Assembly (NCBI GenBank): GCA_963597355.1
Contig: CAVBPR010000009.1
Location: forward strand, 1-34,289
Reading direction: 5' to 3'
Length of the DNA: 34,289 nt
From: UMGS1766 sp963597355
Lineage (GTDB): Bacteria; Bacillota; Clostridia; Oscillospirales; Oscillospiraceae
The notes beneath the pieces are model-generated. The model was not told where the DNA came from, did not search any database, and was given only the letters and a program-made list of their open reading frames with translations. How positions within the stretch are numbered: the first letter of the stretch is position 1; each line of letters begins with the position of its first letter. The position numbers were made by a program, and so were the translations under genes. Of this stretch, positions 30,470 to 34,289 are shown in pieces.

Positions 30470-31174
30470 TCACCACTCAATCTGTTCTACAGGCACGACA
30501 TTTTTGTTTAATTGTACAGAGTGAATAGTTCCGCTTTTTACTCGAATCACACGATCCGCCATAGCTGCTAGTGCCGCATTATGGGTTATAATTACAACCG
30601 TCATTCCATTTTTACGGCAGGTATCTTGCAGCAGCTTAAGGATAGATTTTCCGGTTGCATAATCTAACGCACCTGTAGGTTCATCGCAAAGCAAAAGTTT
30701 TGGCTTTTTTGCAAGTGCTCTCGCGATGGAAACGCGCTGTTGTTCACCGCCGGAAAGTTGAGCAGGGAAGTTGTTCATTCGTTCTCCCAATCCAACTGCC
30801 TTTAAAATATCTTCTGCTGGCAAGGGATCAGAGCAAAGTTGTGCAGCGATTTCAACATTTTCGAGTGCTGTTAAATTGGGGATTAGATTGTAGAATTGAA
30901 ATACAAATCCTATATCATAACGTCGGTAATTTTCCAATTGGAAGCGATTGAAGGAACTGATATCCGTTTGATCCATGCGAACGATTCCGTGCGTTAAGGT
31001 ATCCATGCCGCCTAGAATATTCAATAACGTTGTTTTTCCCGCACCAGATTCACCAACAATAACACAAAATTCGCCCTTTTGAATCTCAAAGTTAACGTCA
31101 GACAAGGCATGAACTTCAATATCACCAGTTTTATAAATTTTATCGACATGCTCAAATTGAACGAATGCACTCAT
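30470..31174 (-). CDS. ABC transporter ATP-binding protein (MacB/LolD type)
   Basis: 234-residue ATPase partner of the FtsX-type permease. Walker A GESGAGKTT (41-49), Q loop in VFQFYNLIP, signature LSGGEQQ (140-146), Walker B LLLCDEPTGALD (160-171) and H loop ITHN are all present and near consensus. LD(Y)ATG after Walker B is typical of the MacB/LolD subgroup. ATG 31174 has AGGAGGGG 6 bases upstream and matches the normal N terminus, so the longer frame back to 31204 is rejected. It is the first gene of the operon with an extended -10 promoter close by. Confidence 0.95.
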   Translation of the reverse strand: MSAFVQFEHVDKIYKTGDIEVHALSDVNFEIQKGEFCVIVGESGAGKTTLLNILGGMDTLTHGIVRMDQTDISSFNRFQLENYRRYDIGFVFQFYNLIPNLTALENVEIAAQLCSDPLPAEDILKAVGLGERMNNFPAQLSGGEQQRVSIARALAKKPKLLLCDEPTGALDYATGKSILKLLQDTCRKNGMTVVIITHNAALAAMADRVIRVKSGTIHSVQLNKNVVPVEQIEW

Positions 31175-31202
31175 GTGAGCCCCTCCTAAGTGTATTGGTA
31201 CC

Positions 31203-31211
31203 ATTATACCA
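31203..31211 (-). promoter_or_regulatory. Predicted promoter of the ABC transporter operon
   Basis: On the minus strand TGG-TATAAT, an extended -10 element, about 30 bases before the ATPase start. The -35 match is weak. Confidence 0.5.
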
Positions 31212-31306
31212 TAGATTGCAGAAAAACAGTCTGAACAGGTTGTAAACTCTATAAAGATCTAGGCAAGGTTTTTAAATACTACACAAAGTGCACGTACAAA
31301 TAAGGT

Positions 31307-32524
31307 TCAGGTTTCAGCGGCAGTTGTTCCTGCGATGATACCGGAGCACCAAGCCCAATGCAAATTGAAGCCGCCGCAATCTCCAGAAACATCTAATATT
31401 TCACCAGTCAAAAATAACCCGGGGCAACATTTGGAAGAGAAGTCCTGCCAAATTTCCGACAAAGGAATACCGCCGCCTGTGACCTGAGCATGCTCCCAGG
31501 ATAATGGCCCTATAACCGGAAGTTCCCAATTTTTCATTATCCTAACGAGTCTTTTTATTTCATTCTGCGTTAGCGAATCTGCGCGACGAGAAAGTGGTTC
31601 AATGTGAGCAGATTTAAAAAGCGAAAACAAAACTTTTTTTTGAATCGAACCGAGTAATGCAGTTTCTAAAGATTCTGAATCATGATGTTGAAGCTGCAAA
31701 TAAACAGCTTTGGTTAGTTCTGATTCCGACAGAGAAGGAAAAAAATCAAAGCTGAGATATGGTGTGTGACATGATTCTAACAGGCACGAAAGTTGCAATG
31801 TGGGAATACCGGAAAGGCCGTAATCCGTTAATTGTACTTCTCCAATTTCTTCTCCGACAATTTGTTTCCCGTTTAGCAGTTTTAATGCACCTGTCACTCG
31901 AACGCCCTTTAACCCCTTAGGCATCTTGCTGCATTGCAGCGGAACAAGTTGGGGTGTAAGCGGTGTGCAACTGTGGCCAAGTATTTTTGCAAGCTGATAC
32001 CCCATACCGGTTACACCCTGTTTGGGTGCAGCTTGACCGCCCGTAGAAAGAATCACCCGATCGGCAAGGAATGTATTTCCGTTATCGGTAGAAATAAGAA
32101 ACTGCCTGTTTGCTTTCTTTATGTTTGTTATTTTTGTGCAACACCGTACCTCAACATCGGCACGTTTAAGTGATAAAACCAGGATATCAAGCACCATAGT
32201 TGCCTGATGGCAGTAGGGATACATCCGTCCCATATCTCCAGTGACACACATGAGATCCAAAGATCGAAAAAAATCGGTTGTCATTTGGCTCGGCATACGC
32301 AAAATAAATTCGTTCAATTGACTTAAATCGTGCGAATGATAATGCAGAGAAGAAATATCGGCATTTCCAAGGTTGCATCTACCATTTCCAGTAGCCAATA
32401 TTTTTTTCCCGATTCGATCTAACCCCTCAAAAAGTATTACTCGAGCAGAAGGATCGGTTCGTTTTGCGCTAAGAGCTGCTGCAATTCCAGATGCTCCGCC
32501 GCCAATAATAGCAATTGTTTTCAT
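31307..32524 (-). CDS. HI0933/YhiN-family FAD-dependent oxidoreductase
   Basis: 405-residue flavoprotein of the HI0933 (BaiN/YhiN) family. The FAD-binding dinucleotide fold is MKTIAIIGGGASGIAAAL (GGGASG, 8-13), followed by the family's GRCNLGNADIS and ILSTGGQAAPKQGVTGMGYQLA, with the C-terminal VTGGGIPLSEI and GLFLTGEILDVSGDCGGFNLHWAWCSG (second FAD contact). Characterised relatives include a bile-acid reductase, but most members have no known substrate. ATG 32524 overlaps the pseudouridine-synthase stop codon (ATGA), so translation is probably coupled. No functional link between the two is evident. Confidence 0.88.
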   Translation of the reverse strand: MKTIAIIGGGASGIAAALSAKRTDPSARVILFEGLDRIGKKILATGNGRCNLGNADISSLHYHSHDLSQLNEFILRMPSQMTTDFFRSLDLMCVTGDMGRMYPYCHQATMVLDILVLSLKRADVEVRCCTKITNIKKANRQFLISTDNGNTFLADRVILSTGGQAAPKQGVTGMGYQLAKILGHSCTPLTPQLVPLQCSKMPKGLKGVRVTGALKLLNGKQIVGEEIGEVQLTDYGLSGIPTLQLSCLLESCHTPYLSFDFFPSLSESELTKAVYLQLQHHDSESLETALLGSIQKKVLFSLFKSAHIEPLSRRADSLTQNEIKRLVRIMKNWELPVIGPLSWEHAQVTGGGIPLSEIWQDFSSKCCPGLFLTGEILDVSGDCGGFNLHWAWCSGIIAGTTAAET

Positions 32525-33204
32525 ACAGGGATACTCCAATCAATACTGCCATCCCAAAGTTCAGGAAACTGATTCCACGGATATACTTTTTCCGGAATCG
32601 CTGAAAAGGAAACAGCCTTTTCAGTCTGAGGATGAAAAAAGTTGAGTTGTCTTGACCAAAGAGCAATAGAATGACCTAAATCTATTGCGGATCCGTATTT
32701 CTTATCGCCTGCAATTGGTAAGTTACGGCTTGAGAATTGCGCTCGAATCTGGTGCGTTCGGCCAGTCTCCAATCGGATACGGATCAGTGAAAAAGTTCCA
32801 TGGCTTGATATAGCGCTGTAATGCAAAATTGCTTTCCGGCTAAATTTGCTTTCTATATCTGTGACGCGGGTTGTTTTCTCTTTCTTGTCTCTGACAAGGA
32901 AATCTTCTAGACACCCAGTTTTGTGCAACGGAACCCCTTCTAGGACGGCCAGATATTCCTTATAAAATTCATGTGACTCAATCTGAAGGCTTAACCGTCT
33001 GGCGGCTTCTCGTGACCGGGCTAATACCATTACACCACCTACTACTTGATCTAAGCGATGGACTGTGCGAATGCAGGCAGATTTTTTATCTAAATTAAAA
33101 TGCTTACGAGCCAGGTCTGGAACGCCACCAGCTTCATCGGTGGAAACAACTCCAGTCGGCTTTATACAAACAACAATTCGATTGTCTGAGTACAGAATAT
33201 TCAT
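32521..33204 (-). CDS. RluA-family pseudouridine synthase
   Basis: 227-residue RNA pseudouridine synthase without an S4 domain. It starts at once with the catalytic domain; the catalytic Asp52 is in TVHRLDQVVGG. KEYLAVLEG and LETGRTHQIRAQF are the other family motifs. It isomerises one or more uridines in rRNA or tRNA, site unknown. AGGAGGA lies 5 bases before the ATG. An extended -10 element (33241-33233) precedes it. It is the first gene of a two-gene unit with the flavoprotein. Confidence 0.92.
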   Translation of the reverse strand: MNILYSDNRIVVCIKPTGVVSTDEAGGVPDLARKHFNLDKKSACIRTVHRLDQVVGGVMVLARSREAARRLSLQIESHEFYKEYLAVLEGVPLHKTGCLEDFLVRDKKEKTTRVTDIESKFSRKAILHYSAISSHGTFSLIRIRLETGRTHQIRAQFSSRNLPIAGDKKYGSAIDLGHSIALWSRQLNFFHPQTEKAVSFSAIPEKVYPWNQFPELWDGSIDWSIPV

Positions 33205-33232
33205 GCTGTCCTCCTAGCTTTTAGTGAAACAT

Positions 33233-33241
33233 ATTATAACA
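33233..33241 (-). promoter_or_regulatory. Predicted promoter of the pseudouridine synthase gene
   Basis: TGTTATAAT on the minus strand forms an extended -10 element about 29 bases upstream of the ATG; the -35 is weak. Confidence 0.5.
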
Positions 33242-33277
33242 TATGTATAGAATTATTACTATATTACACTCAGCTCT

Positions 33278-33898
33278 TTGATCAAGCTCATTATGCCACC
33301 GATGGTTGCCTGTTTCCAGCACTTACTTGTCACCTTACAGAATGCACAGCGAGACAGAGTGCAGTTTGCATGGATTTCCAACGGCGATCTGAATGCCATG
33401 CGAAGGGCACAGTATCAGGAGAATAAAGGCAAAATCAATGCACAGAAGCGAAAAGTGTATGCAGAGCTTCACCGCCGCCGAATCGGAGAACAGGGACAGG
33501 AGATCATTGACAAGCCTACCTATACAAAACTCACGAGGGAGTTTTTACGGCAGGGTGGCATTATTATACGTGGCGAGGGGGCGGAGCGGCATCTTGGAAT
33601 GCAGGGAGCATATGCCTCTTATATGCCAGGCGGAAACTTTGCTTTTATTCGGGATGATGCCACAGTCTCAGATGTGCTGGAAGAAATGTATCACGCAATG
33701 CAGGATAGGAAAAATATGTTTTCCGATTATTCTGAGGATGAAATTATAGTACGCAGAGAAATTGATGCGCAGAAGTACTTGATTGCTGTTGCGGAAAAGT
33801 ATAAGATACCAATAGAGGAAACTAATGTGACACGGGAAAATCTGGCGAATTATGAAACATTGCTGGAGTATATGATTTCGAGAAGAAGGGGCGGCTGA
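33278..33898 (+). CDS. Zincin-like toxin domain protein, apparently truncated at the 5' end
   Basis: About 206 residues from a TTG at 33278; the true start is unclear because no ribosome site precedes any possible start and the first 28 residues look non-coding. From residue 30 on (AWISNGDLNAMRRAQYQENKGKINAQKRK) it resembles the linker found near the C terminus of phage minor-head or effector proteins. After that comes a domain with TVSDVLEEMYHAMQ (Glu135-Glu136-x-x-His139, Gln142) and REIDAQKYLI (Glu161). The EExxH...E pattern fits zincin-like metallopeptidase toxin domains, where the first His of HExxH is replaced. The usual N-terminal delivery part is missing, so this is probably an orphan C-terminal toxin fragment left by recombination. 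A small gene follows at once, as expected for an immunity partner. Family assignment is from memory. Confidence 0.6.
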   Translation: MIKLIMPPMVACFQHLLVTLQNAQRDRVQFAWISNGDLNAMRRAQYQENKGKINAQKRKVYAELHRRRIGEQGQEIIDKPTYTKLTREFLRQGGIIIRGEGAERHLGMQGAYASYMPGGNFAFIRDDATVSDVLEEMYHAMQDRKNMFSDYSEDEIIVRREIDAQKYLIAVAEKYKIPIEETNVTRENLANYETLLEYMISRRRGG

Positions 33899-33899
33899 A

Positions 33900-34118
33900 T
33901 TGAGTAATAAGTATATAATCGTGGACGACTTTCAGGCTGGCTCTACCGATATTCGAGTTTTGGTTTTAGACCGAGACTATGAGTTTTCAGAACCTCTCAA
34001 GCGCAGTCTCGCCGTTATTGACGGAAAAGAATATGATTTCCACTTTAATTCCATCCTCTGTTGGGTAACAATCAAGAGCCACGACAGCTTTATAGGAAAA
34101 GAAGTGAAGTTTGTCTGA
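33900..34118 (+). CDS. Small protein, possible immunity partner of the toxin domain
   Basis: 72 residues beginning from a TTG one base after the toxin-domain stop, with AAGGGG 8 bases upstream. The sequence is beta-rich (YIIVDDFQAGSTDIRVLVLDRDYEF ... LAVIDGKEYDFHFNSILCWVTIKS) and ends FIGKEVKFV, probably a small barrel. Its tight coupling to the toxin-like gene and small size fit an immunity protein. I recall similar small proteins next to such toxin domains but cannot confirm. A terminator follows. Confidence 0.6.
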   Translation: MSNKYIIVDDFQAGSTDIRVLVLDRDYEFSEPLKRSLAVIDGKEYDFHFNSILCWVTIKSHDSFIGKEVKFV

Positions 34119-34168
34119 TGCAATCATCAGAAACTAATCACCGAGATCACTTATAATTCAATATACAG

Positions 34169-34197
34169 AAAGCAGAGCCGATTGGTTCTGCTTTTTC
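34169..34197 (+). terminator. Intrinsic terminator after the toxin/immunity pair
   Basis: An 11-bp stem with one G-T pair (34169-34179 with 34184-34194), a 4-base loop and a T-run. Confidence 0.85.
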
Positions 34198-34256
34198 ATA
34201 TCAAAAATAAATTCTCGCAAATTGCAAGTGCAAATTGGACACCTGCACGGTAGAAA

Positions 34257-34289
34257 TTAGTTAATCAGAGCATCGGTCAGGATGGAAGC
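34257..34289 (-). CDS. Possible 3' end of a gene entering from the right edge
   Basis: On the minus strand the last bases read ASILTDALIN followed by TAA at 34259-34257. Ten codons are too few to be sure it is coding. Confidence 0.2.
   Translation of the reverse strand, partial: ASILTDALIN

Overview
The window looks like part of a chromosome from an anaerobic, Gram-positive, moderate-GC Clostridia member, plausibly a gut Oscillospirales or Butyricicoccaceae relative. The evidence is strong AGGAGG ribosome binding sites, extended -10 promoters, many hairpin terminators, a Pho two-component system of the Gram-positive kind, MATE and FtsX-type exporters, a peptidoglycan hydrolase with a signal peptide, and oxygen-sensitive fermentation enzymes. 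The taxonomic guess is inference only. I see no tRNA, rRNA, CRISPR array or intact insertion sequence.

Left part (1-11.5 kb). The left edge holds a frameshifted DUF6061-like gene just downstream of rlmD, whose protein carries an extra C-terminal domain. This looks like the border of a mobile element inserted at the rlmD 3' end. Then come an Mrp/NBP35-like ATPase, glmM (cell-wall precursor synthesis), a single-gene unit for a 6-oxocamphor-hydrolase-like crotonase-fold enzyme, and a cell-surface operon of two glycosyltransferases and a secreted amidase-glucosaminidase with three internal repeats.

Middle (11.5-23.2 kb). A minus-strand Pho-like operon (response regulator, histidine kinase, Na/Pi cotransporter) lies next to a divergent plus-strand operon of seven enzymes. 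These are an SDR, a 4-hydroxybutyryl-CoA dehydratase-like [4Fe-4S]/FAD enzyme, a second SDR, an enoyl-CoA hydratase with an Ala/Lys-rich insert, a 3-hydroxybutyryl-CoA dehydrogenase, a beta-keto acid cleavage enzyme (BKACE) and a lambda-crystallin/L-carnitine-dehydrogenase-type dehydrogenase. The operon has codon use suggesting strong expression, and hairpins in several gaps. It is the best candidate for an undescribed system. A chain that uses most of its parts is: 3-hydroxy acid to 3-keto acid (dehydrogenase), cleavage with acetyl-CoA to acetoacetate plus an acyl-CoA (BKACE), then radical dehydration, hydration and oxidation to acetoacetyl-CoA. The substrate cannot be read from the sequence.

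Right part (23.2-34.3 kb). This holds a small unknown protein, a glycosyltransferase with a metallophosphoesterase, a MATE exporter, a MacB/FtsX-type ABC transporter with a very long coiled coil, an RluA-family pseudouridine synthase overlapping a HI0933-family flavoprotein, and finally an apparently 5'-truncated zincin-like toxin domain followed by a small protein that may be its immunity partner.
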